Assembly: GCF_001296025.1 (NCBI RefSeq)
Contig: NZ_LJHV01000004.1
Location: forward strand, 87,043 to 151,042
DNA length: 64,000 bases
Direction of reading: 5' to 3'
Source of the DNA: Porphyrobacter sp. AAP60
Lineage (GTDB): Bacteria > Pseudomonadota > Alphaproteobacteria > Sphingomonadales > Sphingomonadaceae
The translations under genes and the position numbers were made by a program. The notes beneath the pieces were generated by a model that was not told the DNA's origin, made no database searches, and saw only the letters and a program-made list of their open reading frames with translations. Positions 1-9,677 of this stretch are shown here, piece by piece. The stretch's first letter is position 1. Every line of letters begins with the position of its first letter.

Positions 1-257
1 CGCAGCAGACTGACGAGGCCCATCACATCGCCTTCCTCGATCAGCAAACGGCCATCGACGAAGGCTTCCGCTGCGCCCAATCGCGGATCAAGCACGATAT
101 CGCGGGGCACCCGGTCATCGGTGAAGCGCAGGACGATTTCGGGAAAACCGGGGGCTGGTGTGCCAAAGGTGGCGGCGCTGCCATCGGCGAAGACCACGCC
201 AAGTTGCCCCTGTTTGACCGCGCGGGACAGCCAGTGATTGAAAAGGTTTTTGCTCAT
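1..257 (-). CDS. Cyclopropane-fatty-acyl-phospholipid synthase, N-terminal fragment (gene runs off the window)
   Basis: Reading leftward from the ATG at 257, an open frame of 85 codons continues off the window edge. It begins MSKNLFNHWLSRAVKQGQ and contains a FADGS...PRLGAAEAFVDG...IEEGD pattern, which is typical of the non-catalytic N-terminal domain of the SAM-dependent CFA synthase family. The enzyme methylenates double bonds of membrane phospholipids. The methyltransferase domain lies outside the window, so a related S-adenosylmethionine methyltransferase without CFA activity cannot be excluded. A GGAG-like ribosome site lies just upstream (near 259-264). The gene is divergent from the next one. 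Confidence 0.75.
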   Translation of the reverse strand, partial: MSKNLFNHWLSRAVKQGQLGVVFADGSAATFGTPAPGFPEIVLRFTDDRVPRDIVLDPRLGAAEAFVDGRLLIEEGDVMGLVSLL

Positions 258-335
258 GGGTCTCCTTTCGCTCGGGCTGCAGGATGTGTTACTCCGGCTG
301 ACAACATACTCAAGCCAGCGAAATGGGGGAGCCGC

Positions 336-776
336 ATGGCAGAAGCCAAGACGCAGATGACCGATGCCTCGGTCGCCGCTTACCTAGGCGCTATCGAACC
401 GCCCGCCAAGCGCGCCGAGGCAGAGGTGATCGACGCGCTGTTTCGCAAGGTGACCGGGCATGCGCCGCGGATGTGGGGGGCAAGCCTGATCGGCTACGGC
501 GAATATCGCACAACCTATGCCAGCGGGCGCGATGTCCACTGGATGCGCGCAGGCTTCAGCCCGCGCAAGGCCAAGCATTCGCTGTATCTGATGGGCGGGT
601 ATTGCGACGATCTGGCAGCTGCTGGCCATGCCGAGGCCATGGCGCGGCTGGGCAAACACTCGGTCGGCAAAAGCTGCCTTTACATCAACAAGCTGGCCGA
701 TGTTGATCTGGCGGTGCTGGAGGAAATTATCGCTGCAGATTGGGAAGCGATGCTGCGGATATATCCCGAAAGCTAG
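336..776 (+). CDS. DUF1801 / YdhG-like domain protein
   Basis: This 146-residue cytosolic protein begins MAEAKTQMTDASVAAYLG. It has the layout of the DUF1801 family: an acidic N-terminal helix, then a central GYGEYRTTYASGRD...MRAGFSPRKAKHSLYL stretch, and a C-terminal GKSCLYINKLADVD segment. The family has no settled function; some members are linked to iron handling by similarity to the CyaY fold. I chose the ATG at 336 because the frame upstream overlaps the divergent CFA synthase gene and looks non-coding. Its stop overlaps the convergent sulfite-oxidase-like gene by 4 nt. Confidence 0.75.
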   Translation: MAEAKTQMTDASVAAYLGAIEPPAKRAEAEVIDALFRKVTGHAPRMWGASLIGYGEYRTTYASGRDVHWMRAGFSPRKAKHSLYLMGGYCDDLAAAGHAEAMARLGKHSVGKSCLYINKLADVDLAVLEEIIAADWEAMLRIYPES

Positions 777-1518
777 ATCCCCGCATACCACTGATAACCG
801 GCGAGATCCTCCCAGAAGCCGCCCTTGCCGCTGCCGATATCGTCTAAGCTGGCAACCGCTTCGATCGCGGTGAGATATTTGGCGTGTTTGTAGCCAAGCT
901 GGCGTTCGATCCGCATCCGCAGCGGCGCGCCGTTCTTTTCCGGGATCGGCTCCCCGTTCAGGGCATGGGCGATGATGGTCTGCGGGTGGAAGGCTTCCAC
1001 CATGTCGATGCTCTCGTAATAGTCACGGCCATAAAGCCGGTCGGCACAGCGAAAGACGATGAAGTTTGCCGTCTCGCGCACTTTGGCGGCGTCCAGCAGG
1101 CCGGAAAGCTGCGGCCCTGTCCATTCGCCGATTGCGCTCCATCCTTCCACGCAGTCGTGGCGGGTGATCTGGCTGCGCTGGGGCAGTGCGCGCAGGTCGG
1201 CAAGGGTGAAGGCCAGCGGACGTTCGACCAATCCGCCAACGCGCAGAACCCAATCGGGAAAGCCCCTGGCAAGCTGGTCGCGGTATTCCGGGGTGTCCAC
1301 CGTCAGCGAACCATTGCCCTTGAAGCTGGGTGAGCGGTCTTCGGGCGCATATTCCGGGGCCAACCCCTGCCGCCCGGCCAGCGTGCGGTGCGCGGCGCGG
1401 TGCCAACCTTCGGCAGCATCAACCAGCGCCTTGGTCGTCTCGCTGTCATTGATTTTCGCGCAGGCCCCCACGCCAAGCGCGGCGATCCCGGCGAGCAGCG
1501 AGCGGCGGGGAATATCGT

Positions 1519-1522
<4 letters not shown>
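773..1522 (-). CDS. Sulfite-oxidase-like molybdopterin-binding oxidoreductase, exported (MsrP/YedY class)
   Basis: The product is 249 residues. The start has a twin-arginine export signal (R6-R7-S-L-L-A-G) that runs into GVGAC, with C21 as a possible lipidation site. The oxidoreductase molybdopterin domain follows, with RHDCVEGWSAIGEWTG at about residues 121-136; C124 is the expected molybdenum-ligating cysteine of sulfite-oxidase-fold enzymes. Related proteins reduce methionine sulfoxide or oxidise sulfite in the periplasm. It is the last gene of a three-gene operon, and its ATG overlaps the stop of the cytochrome b gene by 4 nt, so that membrane protein is its likely electron partner. The substrate cannot be read from the sequence. 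Confidence 0.85.
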
Positions 1523-2180
<658 letters not shown>

Positions 2181-2184
<4 letters not shown>

Positions 2185-2954
2185 GCCGCCCCCGCCGCTG
2201 CCGCTTCGCGCGCCAGCCAGATCACATCGCGCGGCTGATCCAGCAGGTGCTGGCCGCTGTCGATGAACAGGGTTTCGCCGCTGCGCAGCGCCGCGCTGGC
2301 AAGAAACAGCGCCGCATCGGCGATCTCGCTCGCCCCTGTTTTGCGGCCCAGCAGGTTCATGCGGTGGGAAATATCGGTTTCCTCTTCGCGCTGGTCATGG
2401 CTGGCAAGGATCGCGCCGGGAGCAAGGCCATAGACCCGCGCACCGGCACAGGCATCGGCCTTGGCCATCATTCCGATAGTGGCGGCCAGCGCGTGCTTTG
2501 ACATGGTGTAGCTGAAGAAATCGGGGTTGGTGTTGGCGGTCTTCATGTCGGTGACATTGATCACGCTGCGCACGCCCGTGCTTTGCGCGTGTGCGAGAAA
2601 GGCCTGCGCAAGGCGGGCAGGGGCAAGGGCATTGATCTGCATCGCCTGCCGGTTCGTTGCCGGGTTCAGCGCGGTTACACCGTCATAATCGAAGACCGAG
2701 GCCGAATTGACGAGACAGCGCCAATCGCCAAGCCTGTCTGCCAGTGCCGTTATTGCGGCCACCGCCGCATCATCGTCGGCGAGATCGAACGCAATCGCTT
2801 CGGCAGAAGGCAAGGCAGCCGCCAGCGTTTCTGCCTGCGTTGCCGAGCTGCGGTAATGGATGACCACATGCCAGCCTGCCGCAGCAAAGCGGCGCGTGAT
2901 CGCAGCGCCAATACGGGTCGCCCCGCCTGTGACCAGCACGGCGGGGCGATTCAT
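2181..2954 (-). CDS. SDR-family pteridine reductase-like protein (FolM/PTR1 type)
   Basis: The 257-residue protein has an SDR Rossmann fold with TGGATRIG at residues 9-16 for NADP(H). The catalytic set is D136, Y149 and K153. An Asp in place of the usual Ser, 13 residues before the Tyr, is the arrangement known from pteridine reductase PTR1, and FolM dihydromonapterin reductase is similar. It is the promoter-proximal gene of the operon with the cytochrome b and molybdopterin genes. That placement makes a pterin role attractive, though it is not shown. A general SDR oxidoreductase is the alternative. Confidence 0.75.
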
Positions 2955-3056
2955 GGATGCAGTGGTGTGATTGCGGGCATGAATGCACCGCTATCAGGAC
3001 GGGCCGCAGGCTTCAATCGGGGAGGGAGGTTGCGGCCCGCCCGTCCCGTCATTCCA

Positions 3057-3434
3057 TCAGCGACAGCGCAGTTCTCCGCGATCAATCTCGCGGCCCAGCA
3101 GACCGCCGCCGATTGCGCCAAGCAAGGTTCCGGCTGACCGGTCACCGCGGGTATCAATGGTGCGGCCAAGCAATGCGCCAACACCCGCGCCGATCACCAG
3201 ACCAGTCGTGCCATTATCGCGGCGGCAATAATAACGGTCACCGTCGCGCCAGATCCGATCATTGCGCGACAGGCGGCGCGGATCGGCATAGCGACCACGG
3301 CTGTCGTAAAGGCGCTGCTGATCCTTGGCGCGCTTGCCCCATGCCTTGGCATGTGGCGGCGGATCGGCCTGCGCCGGGGCAGCCATCGGCAAGGTCATGG
3401 CACCCGCAGCGATGATGAGTGCAATCTTCTTCAT
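3057..3434 (-). CDS. Exported glycine-zipper 2TM-domain protein (tandem copy 1)
   Basis: The product has 125 residues with a clear signal peptide (MKKIALIIAAGAMTLPMAAPAQA). A basic region with an RDGDRYYCRRDNGTTG motif follows, then a glycine-zipper segment (GLVIGAGVGALLGRTIDTRG and GTLLGAIGGGLLGREID). Such domains occur in Rickettsia 17-kDa antigen/SlyB-like envelope proteins. The start at 3434 is preferred over upstream in-frame codons because it gives the signal peptide and has a GGAACT-type ribosome site. Its C-terminal third is nearly the same as that of the neighbouring upstream gene, so the two are tandem paralogues. Confidence 0.85.
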   Translation of the reverse strand: MKKIALIIAAGAMTLPMAAPAQADPPPHAKAWGKRAKDQQRLYDSRGRYADPRRLSRNDRIWRDGDRYYCRRDNGTTGLVIGAGVGALLGRTIDTRGDRSAGTLLGAIGGGLLGREIDRGELRCR

Positions 3435-3492
3435 GGCAGTTCCTTTCGGCCTGTCTTCAATCGGAAGGCATAAAGGTGTCCGGGGGCGCAAC

Positions 3493-3513
3493 TGTTCCAC
3501 TATTGGCGGAACA
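3493..3513. repeat. Short inverted repeat TGTTCC-N9-GGAACA between the glycine-zipper genes
   Basis: TGTTCC at 3493-3498 and GGAACA at 3508-3513 are perfect inverted arms with a 9-nt spacer. The repeat lies about 20 nt after the stop of the upstream paralogue and about 60 nt before the start of the downstream one. There is no T-tract, so an operator-like site is as likely as a weak transcription end. The function is unknown. Confidence 0.4.
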
Positions 3514-3533
3514 CGTCGCGCCCCCGGCACGGA

Positions 3534-3989
3534 TCAGCGGCAGCGTGCACCGCCCCGGTCAATTTCGCGACCAAGCAGGCCGCCACCGATTGCGCCGAGC
3601 AGGGTGCCGGCACTGCGGTCACCGCGGGTATCCACTGCACGACCGGCCAGTGCGCCGCCGATTGCGCCGATCACAAGGCCGGTGGTGCCGTCATTGCGCT
3701 TGCAGCGATAGCGTCCGTCATTGCCGCGCCACACGCGGTCATTGCGACCAAGGCGGCGTTCGTCGCGCCAGCGGCGGTCGTCGCGATAGCGGCGATCGCG
3801 GCGGTCATCGCGCCAGCGACGGTCACGGTCATAGCCTGCGACGTCGATCACCGGCGCCGAAGTGTGATTGAAGCCGGCAAATGCTGTGGCGCCGATGGGC
3901 GCAGTGTTTGCGGGCAGTTCGGCAGCCTGGGCCGGGACCGCCAGAGCAGCCAGCGAACCGGTGGCGGCGATGAGAGCAAAAAGTTTCAT
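3534..3989 (-). CDS. Exported glycine-zipper 2TM-domain protein (tandem copy 2, with Arg/Asp-rich insert)
   Basis: The product has 151 residues, with a signal peptide ending near AVPAQAAE. A strongly charged repeat of DRRWRDDRR/RYRDDRRW type occupies about residues 53-85, followed by RNDGTTGLVIGAIGG and the same DTRGDRSAGTLLGAIGGG block as its downstream neighbour. The charged insert is missing from the neighbour, so it probably expanded after duplication or was lost in the other copy. A periplasmic or outer-membrane location is expected. Function is not known. Confidence 0.85.
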   Translation of the reverse strand: MKLFALIAATGSLAALAVPAQAAELPANTAPIGATAFAGFNHTSAPVIDVAGYDRDRRWRDDRRDRRYRDDRRWRDERRLGRNDRVWRGNDGRYRCKRNDGTTGLVIGAIGGALAGRAVDTRGDRSAGTLLGAIGGGLLGREIDRGGARCR

Positions 3990-4124
3990 GGTCGTATCCC
4001 TTTCTTCAGGGCTCCCCGATGGAGCACGACCCTTTTCGTTCAGGTTACCGGAACGCTGGATGAACGGCGCGATCAGGAAACAGCAGGGTTGGATGAACCG
4101 GCCTTGGCGCGCGATAGGCTGTTC

Positions 4125-4766
4125 TTAACCCTGTTTCAGGGCCGCTTTTTCTCGTAATTTGGGCGCGAGCGCAGCCAGATTGGCGAGTTCGGTATATTCT
4201 GCCGGTGTGCCTTTGCCCGCGATCAGTGCGGCAAATACCTGCGCCACGCTCCACTCGGCAGCGCCGATGCTGATTCGTTCAAGCGAATCGCCGGCGGCAA
4301 CCTCGCCATTGTCGATCACGCGGAAATACCAGCCACAGCGCCCCGTCCGGATGATTGCGGCCACCATGCCTTTCGCACCGAAGCGGTGTTCAATCTTCCA
4401 GCACGGCTGGCGCGGCTGGCTGACCTCGATCAGCGCCGCTCCCAGCCGGAAGCGGTCGCCGATGTGCACGTGCTCCTCGGTCAGGCCGCTCACAGCAAGG
4501 TTCGATCCGAAACCGCCGGGCTCATCCAGCGCGGGATGATCGCCGATTGTTGCGCGCCAGAAGGCGTGATGATCGAGCGGGTAGAGGTGCAGCGCCATTT
4601 CCGGCCCGCCATGCACACGGCGGTCGGCCTGCTCATCGGGAGCGAGCCCGTCGCGCAGCACCTGCATCGTGCCTTCGCGCGGGCGTTTGGTGATGGCGCT
4701 CAATTCGGCACCGTTGAACGGGCGGGCGGTGCCGGTGCAGACGGCTTCGACAGTCCAGATGCTCAT
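4125..4766 (-). CDS. MOSC-domain protein (YiiM-like)
   Basis: The 213-residue protein starts [19 protein letters not shown]. It carries the YiiM-type N-terminal part and a MOSC core, with GGPEMALHLYPLDHHAFW, PGGFGSNLAVSGLTEEHVHIGDRF and a conserved Cys in SQPRQPCWKIEHRFG. This family binds the molybdenum cofactor, and E. coli YiiM reduces N-hydroxylated bases such as 6-N-hydroxylaminopurine. The start at 4766 overlaps the stop of the methyltransferase gene by 4 nt, which rules out longer starts. It is the last gene of the minus-strand run that begins with the lytic transglycosylase. Confidence 0.85.
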   Translation of the reverse strand: MSIWTVEAVCTGTARPFNGAELSAITKRPREGTMQVLRDGLAPDEQADRRVHGGPEMALHLYPLDHHAFWRATIGDHPALDEPGGFGSNLAVSGLTEEHVHIGDRFRLGAALIEVSQPRQPCWKIEHRFGAKGMVAAIIRTGRCGWYFRVIDNGEVAAGDSLERISIGAAEWSVAQVFAALIAGKGTPAEYTELANLAALAPKLREKAALKQG

Positions 4767-5356
4767 GGCTTTCTCACGGTAAGATCGATCCAGTCGCGCT
4801 GCGTGCCATCGCTGGCCTTTCCGGCGTATATATGCCGGGCTTCGATGACAAATCCGGCAGCTTGGTAAGCGGCGATCAGCCATTCGGGCGTGGGGAAGTT
4901 GTGCAAGCGCCCCAGCAGGTCGCGTCCCTCGGCCTCGCCCAGCTTGAAGCTGGCGAAATGCCAGCCGCCGGGCACCAGAGCGCGGTGAATGCGGGCGAGG
5001 GCATCGGGCAGGGCACCGCGCGGGCAATGCAGCAGGCAGGCATGCGCCCAGACCCCGGCATACGCGCCGTCGGCTTCAAGTTCGTGGAACGCCATTACGC
5101 GCGCGCCGAGTGCGAATGCCTGATTGGCGCGGGTGACGAGCGCGGGGGTGGCATCGGTGGCATCCACGGCAAAGCCGCGCTGGCGGATGTGCGCCGCATC
5201 GCGTCCACCGCCGCAGCCGAGTTCCAGCACCGCCGCGCCCGCTGGCAGGCGGTCAAGAAATGCATCAAGCTGGTGGCTGTGCGCTTCGCCCGAATGGAAA
5301 ACCCAGTGCGGCGCGCGTTCCTGATAGAACGCGATCGTCGCCGGATCGGTGCTCAC
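4763..5356 (-). CDS. Class I SAM-dependent methyltransferase
   Basis: The 197-residue protein has motif [15 protein letters not shown] near residues 43-56, a following acidic residue ([10 protein letters not shown]), and [16 protein letters not shown]...[15 protein letters not shown] typical of small-molecule methyltransferases. The substrate cannot be assigned. It sits between rlmN and the MOSC gene with 4-nt ATGA overlaps on both sides, so translation is probably coupled. Confidence 0.85.
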   Translation of the reverse strand: MSTDPATIAFYQERAPHWVFHSGEAHSHQLDAFLDRLPAGAAVLELGCGGGRDAAHIRQRGFAVDATDATPALVTRANQAFALGARVMAFHELEADGAYAGVWAHACLLHCPRGALPDALARIHRALVPGGWHFASFKLGEAEGRDLLGRLHNFPTPEWLIAAYQAAGFVIEARHIYAGKASDGTQRDWIDLTVRKP

Positions 5357-6609
5357 GCGTCGGCTACTGCCGCTGCTGCCTCGCGATCACGCTGGGCGCG
5401 GGACTTCTTCTCAGCGGCGGTTTTCAGCTGGCCGCAAGCCGCATCGATATCGCGCCCACGGGGCGTGCGCACCGGCGCGCTGATCCCGCCCTGAAACACG
5501 ATTTCGGAAAAAGCGCGGATGCGGGCGGGGGGCGAACATTCGTAACCGCTCCCGGTCCACGGATTGAACGGGATCAGGTTGACCTTTGCGGGCAGATCAT
5601 ACTGGCGCAGCAGGCGGACAAGTTCGCGCGCATCATCGTCGCTGTCGTTCTTGTCCTTGATCATCACATATTCGAAGGTGATGCGGCGGGCATTGCTGGC
5701 ACCGGGGTAATCAGCGCAGGCCTGCAACAGGTCTTCGATGCCGTATTTCTTGTTGAGCGGCACCAGCTCGTCGCGCACTTCCTTGCGCACGCCGTGCAGG
5801 GACACCGCGAGGTTTACGCCGATTTCCTCGCCGCAGCGTTCCATCATTGGGATGACGCCGCTGGTGGACAGGGTAATGCGGCGTTTCGACAGGGCGAGAC
5901 CATCGCCATCCATGACCAGCTTCAATGCATCGCGCACGTGATCGAAGTTATACAGCGGCTCGCCCATGCCCATCATCACGATGTTGGTCAGCAGGCGGCC
6001 ATCGGCGGTGTAGTGGCCGGCCTCGTCATCCTCGTCGATCACATCGGCATCGCTGATCATGGTGCCCTTGGGCCATTCGCCCAGCGCATCGCGTGCCAGC
6101 ATCACCTGCCCGACGATTTCGCCCGGCGTCAGGTTGCGCACCAGCTTCATCGTGCCGGTGTGGCAGAAGGTGCAGTTCAAGGTGCAGCCAACCTGCGAGG
6201 AGACACACAGCGTGCCGCGGGTTTCATCGGGGATGAACACCATCTCGAAATCGTGGCCATCGGCGGTTCGCAGCAGCCATTTGCGGGTGCCATCGGTGCT
6301 GTGCTGCGCCTCGACAATCTCGGGACGGCCGATCACGAACCGCTCGGCCAGCCACGGGCGCATCGGCTTGGCGATATCTGTCATCGCTTCGAAATCTGTC
6401 ACGCCGCGGTGGTAGAGCCAGTGGAACACCTGTTTGGCGCGCAGCTTGGCGGCTTTGTCGTCCAGACCGGCCTCTGCAAACAGTTCGCGGATGCGCGGGC
6501 GCGGCAGACCGATCAGGTCAACGCGGCCATCATCACGCGGCGTGATGTCGCGCGAGGCGGGAACCGGGTCAACGAGGCCCGGAATGGACATGAGTGCAGT
6601 ATCGGCCAT
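5353..6609 (-). CDS. rlmN: Dual-specificity RNA methyltransferase RlmN (23S rRNA A2503 / tRNA A37 C2 methylation)
   Basis: This 418-residue radical-SAM enzyme has the cluster motif CxxxCxxC at C142, C146 and C149. The conserved C135 lies seven residues earlier, and a C-terminal [12 protein letters not shown] supplies the methyl-carrying cysteine. GEPL and SLHGV-type motifs are present too. Length and motif spacing match RlmN, and the paired cysteines distinguish it from ordinary radical-SAM proteins. I chose the ATG at 6609 because the codons upstream overlap the promoter of no recognised domain. It follows the IalB-like gene by 40 nt. Confidence 0.95.
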   Translation of the reverse strand: MADTALMSIPGLVDPVPASRDITPRDDGRVDLIGLPRPRIRELFAEAGLDDKAAKLRAKQVFHWLYHRGVTDFEAMTDIAKPMRPWLAERFVIGRPEIVEAQHSTDGTRKWLLRTADGHDFEMVFIPDETRGTLCVSSQVGCTLNCTFCHTGTMKLVRNLTPGEIVGQVMLARDALGEWPKGTMISDADVIDEDDEAGHYTADGRLLTNIVMMGMGEPLYNFDHVRDALKLVMDGDGLALSKRRITLSTSGVIPMMERCGEEIGVNLAVSLHGVRKEVRDELVPLNKKYGIEDLLQACADYPGASNARRITFEYVMIKDKNDSDDDARELVRLLRQYDLPAKVNLIPFNPWTGSGYECSPPARIRAFSEIVFQGGISAPVRTPRGRDIDAACGQLKTAAEKKSRAQRDREAAAAVADA

Positions 6610-6649
6610 GAGGGCTGCGCATATAGTCGCACGCAGGCGGTTTGACCAG

Positions 6650-7126
6650 TCAGCGTCGTCCTGCACACGCCACGGTTGCCGCATCCATCGCCGTGGCGGC
6701 GCCGGCCAGGGCGTAGCGATCGGTAAAAGTGCCGCCCTTGGCGCTGCTGGCTGAAACGCTCATCCGGCTGGCACCGCGCAGCGCGGCGATGATTGCAGCA
6801 TCATCACGCACGTCTTTCGCCCATGCATTGCGCCCCTTGGCAACAAGAGTGAAGCGCTTACCACCCACCGCCAGCCGCACCGCCGCTTTCTCCGCAACTT
6901 CGCGCGAAAGCACCAGATGCAGCGCCCCGCGCACCTTCCTGTCCGGCCAGTTGGAAACCGTGGCATAGGCGGGCGCAGCAGGCTTGCCTTGCGCCTTGGC
7001 AATCGCATAGCAGCGCGCCGGGCTGGCATCTTTGAACGCGGCCCAACCATCATAAACACCCAGACTATCGCGCGCCGCCAGAGGCGCTGAAAGAGTGATG
7101 GCTGCAAGGGCGAACAGCCTAATCAT
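6650..7126 (-). CDS. Exported invasion-associated-locus-B-like (IalB) family protein
   Basis: The 158-residue protein starts [21 protein letters not shown] with a short signal peptide. It contains [23 protein letters not shown] and a C-terminal cysteine (VACAGRR), the pattern of IalB-like periplasmic proteins common just upstream of rlmN in sphingomonads. The IalB link rests on resemblance and context; a conserved hypothetical exported protein is the safe reading. Its start lies inside the end of greB (8-nt overlap). Confidence 0.65.
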   Translation of the reverse strand: MIRLFALAAITLSAPLAARDSLGVYDGWAAFKDASPARCYAIAKAQGKPAAPAYATVSNWPDRKVRGALHLVLSREVAEKAAVRLAVGGKRFTLVAKGRNAWAKDVRDDAAIIAALRGASRMSVSASSAKGGTFTDRYALAGAATAMDAATVACAGRR

Positions 7127-7601
7127 AGGCGATTGCCACCACTTCCCATTCGCGGGTGCCAGAAGGCAGGGCCACCACCCGCACATCGCCCACGCTCGCC
7201 CCGCGCAAGGCGCGCGCCATGGGGGAATTCCAGCCGATCCTGCCAGCACTGGCATCCTGTTCGTCATCGCCCACCAGCGTTACGGTTTGCGCGTTGTCAT
7301 CCTCGTCCGCGATGGTCACTGCCGCGCCGAAGAACACGCGGCCGCGATCATGCTGGGCAGCCGGGTCGACCACCCGCAGCGCCTTCATCCGCTTGATCAG
7401 ATGCGCCAGCTCGCGGTCGATCTCGCGCATTTTCTTGCGGCCATACAGGTAATCGCCGTTTTCGCTGCGATCACCATTGCCCGCCGCCCAGCTGACGATT
7501 TCGACAATCGCCGGACGTTCGGTGCCGAGCAGGAGGTCATAGCGCGCCTTCAGCGCAGCCATCCCCGCTGGCGTAATCGGTGCCCCCTGAACCTTCTGCA
7601 C
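7119..7601 (-). CDS. greB: Transcription elongation factor GreB-type (GreA/GreB family)
   Basis: The 160-residue protein has an N-terminal coiled coil with the tip sequence GDRSENGDYLYGRKKMREID. Its acidic residues enter the RNA polymerase secondary channel and stimulate cleavage of backtracked RNA. An FKBP-like C-terminal domain follows, with IGWNSPMARALRGASVGD. The YLYGRKK motif favours GreB over GreA. It lies 2 nt after the transglycosylase stop, and its own stop overlaps the IalB-like gene, so all are likely co-transcribed. Confidence 0.88.
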   Translation of the reverse strand: MQKVQGAPITPAGMAALKARYDLLLGTERPAIVEIVSWAAGNGDRSENGDYLYGRKKMREIDRELAHLIKRMKALRVVDPAAQHDRGRVFFGAAVTIADEDDNAQTVTLVGDDEQDASAGRIGWNSPMARALRGASVGDVRVVALPSGTREWEVVAIAYD

Positions 7602-7603
7602 GA

Positions 7604-9571
7604 TCAGCGCAGGAAAGCATCAACCGGGCGCGGCAGGCCCGCTTCGGAGGGGTACATGTGCGAATAGGTCACCGCGTTGCCGATCACCCGCATGATATAA
7701 TAGCGGGTTTCGAAATTGGCCGGGATCTTCTCGACCCAGGTGATCCAGTCGATTTCACCCCGGCGCGGGTCGCCGTTCAGCCTCAGCCACTGGTTCACGC
7801 GGCCCGGCCCGGCATTGTAAGCGCCAACCGCGAGCGGATAGGCCCCGCCGTAATAGCTCATCATCCGGGCGAAATAGGCATCGCCCAGCTGGATGTTGTA
7901 ATGTGGCGTCGCAGTAAGATCGGCGGCCATGTAATTCATGCCGAGCTTACCCGCCTGTTCGCGGGCAGTGCCGGGCATCAACTGCATCACCCCGCGCGCG
8001 CCGGCGTGGGACACCCGGTTGCGATCGAATTCGCTTTCCTGACGGCTGATGGCGTGCACCATCGTCCAGTCATTGACGAAAGACGGCGTGGTGACGGTGG
8101 GAAAGCCGATCCGTTCCAGCCCCGAAAGCCCGTTTTCGCCTGCCTTCATGCCGAGCACCACGGCCAGCTCGTCCATGCCCACTTCGCGCGCCAGCATGCC
8201 GGCCATCAGCATTTCCTGCGGGCTGGCGGCTTCGTCGCCCAACGCTTCGAAAAAGCGGCGCTCGGTCCGCCAGTCGCGGCGGCCCGTGGCCAGCGCGCGG
8301 ATCGCCTTGACCAGCGGGCGGGCTTCGAACTCGGCGCGCTCGCTCGCATCCATGGCGGGCTGCGGCAGGCCGGCAAAGGCAGGCATCGGCTGGCCAAGCG
8401 CCGAAAGGGCAAGCTGGCCGTAGTAATAATCGGGCCAGCGCGCTGCCATGTCGAAATAGGCGCGCGCGGCAGCTTCGTTGCCGGATTGGCGCGCGGCGCG
8501 GCCTGCCCAGAAATAACCCTTGGCCTTGGTCAGCGGGGTCTTGGCTGCATCACCGTAACGCTGGAACAGCGGCGCGGCGGCATTGCCGTCACCCAGATCC
8601 CACAGGGCCTTGGTGCCCGCCAGCCACATCAGATCGGTGTAGCGATCGCGCAGGGTGAAGCTGGTGGCCGAAACATCGGTGCCCGGCGCGAACAGATCAT
8701 CGGTGCGGCTGGCAAGGCGCACCGCATCACGGGTAGGTGCGGACTTGGCCACAGCCAGGAGATCACCCACAAAAGCTTCGGGATCGAGTGCAGGGCGCAC
8801 GAAATCGGGGCGCGATGCAAATACGCGAGCCGCTTCGCCGGTCTGGCCGCTGGTGCGCAGATGCTTGACCAGATTGAAGACGTAACCGGGATCGCTTTGT
8901 GCCGTTGCTGGTACAGCAAGCCCGGCGCTTTCAGGCCGTGCGCCGCGTAACAGTGAAAGGCGGGCGATTGCTACCGGCCGGTCCTGCTCAAGCAGGTTGA
9001 CCACCTGCCGTGATGCCGCATCGGCCTTGCCCTGCCACAGCAGCGCATCCATCCGCACAGCGTGGTCTTCGGGCGTGAACTGCGCGCCGTAAATGCCGGA
9101 AAGATAAAGCTCGACCGGATCGGCCATCGCACCGCCGCGCCACGCCTTGCGCGCCTCGGCCAAAGCTTCGGGACGCTGCATCGCAGCCAGCGCCAATGCG
9201 TAACGCGCTCGGCCCGGATTGGTCAGCGGCGGTTGGGAATCGAAATAGCGCAGCACTTCGGCTTGCGAAGGTGCCTCATTTTCCAGCGCTGCCTCGGCCC
9301 GCTGACGCAGGATATCGATCCGCGGATAGCTGGGGTAGGCGAGCACGAATCCGGCATAATCGGCAAAGCTGTGCGTGGTGCTGGCTTGCAGCACTTCCCA
9401 GCGGGCGATGGCGGCACTGACCGACGATGGCTGGCGCGCGACGAGGTTGTCGCCCGCAGGCGCACCATAGGCTTGCGCCAGCAACGGGCTTGCGCCTGCC
9501 ATCAAAGCCGCAAGGCCGACACCAGCACAAATTCGGGAGAATCTCAGAGTATTACGGTCCATGCTGGACAT
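7604..9571 (-). CDS. Soluble lytic murein transglycosylase (SLT family)
   Basis: The 655-residue protein has a signal peptide (LMAGASPLLAQA). A long alpha-helical superhelical region follows, made of TPR-like segments such as GYFWAGRAARQSGNEAAARAY. The C-terminal SLT domain has the catalytic Glu in ISRQESEFD, then GVMQLMPGTA and AVGAYNAGPGRVNQW. It cleaves the MurNAc-GlcNAc bond of peptidoglycan in the periplasm with formation of anhydro-MurNAc. I placed the start at 9571 (MSSMDRNTL), since an AGGAG lies 12 nt upstream; the next ATG (9562) is also possible. Upstream it is divergent from dapA. It heads the run of minus-strand genes down to 4125. Confidence 0.9.
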   Translation of the reverse strand: MSSMDRNTLRFSRICAGVGLAALMAGASPLLAQAYGAPAGDNLVARQPSSVSAAIARWEVLQASTTHSFADYAGFVLAYPSYPRIDILRQRAEAALENEAPSQAEVLRYFDSQPPLTNPGRARYALALAAMQRPEALAEARKAWRGGAMADPVELYLSGIYGAQFTPEDHAVRMDALLWQGKADAASRQVVNLLEQDRPVAIARLSLLRGARPESAGLAVPATAQSDPGYVFNLVKHLRTSGQTGEAARVFASRPDFVRPALDPEAFVGDLLAVAKSAPTRDAVRLASRTDDLFAPGTDVSATSFTLRDRYTDLMWLAGTKALWDLGDGNAAAPLFQRYGDAAKTPLTKAKGYFWAGRAARQSGNEAAARAYFDMAARWPDYYYGQLALSALGQPMPAFAGLPQPAMDASERAEFEARPLVKAIRALATGRRDWRTERRFFEALGDEAASPQEMLMAGMLAREVGMDELAVVLGMKAGENGLSGLERIGFPTVTTPSFVNDWTMVHAISRQESEFDRNRVSHAGARGVMQLMPGTAREQAGKLGMNYMAADLTATPHYNIQLGDAYFARMMSYYGGAYPLAVGAYNAGPGRVNQWLRLNGDPRRGEIDWITWVEKIPANFETRYYIMRVIGNAVTYSHMYPSEAGLPRPVDAFLR

Positions 9572-9677
9572 AATGCCAATCGGCTCCTTATCAGGTGGTG
9601 AACGAAGAGAGGTGCAGTGGGCCGCGATACGCATCGCGATGCTGCTGCTACCTACAGGTTTTGGCAGGAAAATGGCA

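Noticed and set aside
5260..6645. A long open frame on the plus strand opposite rlmN (about 461 codons).
   Set aside because: It lies wholly antisense to a well-supported gene and has low-complexity His/Ala-rich content with no motifs. Such frames are common in high-GC DNA.
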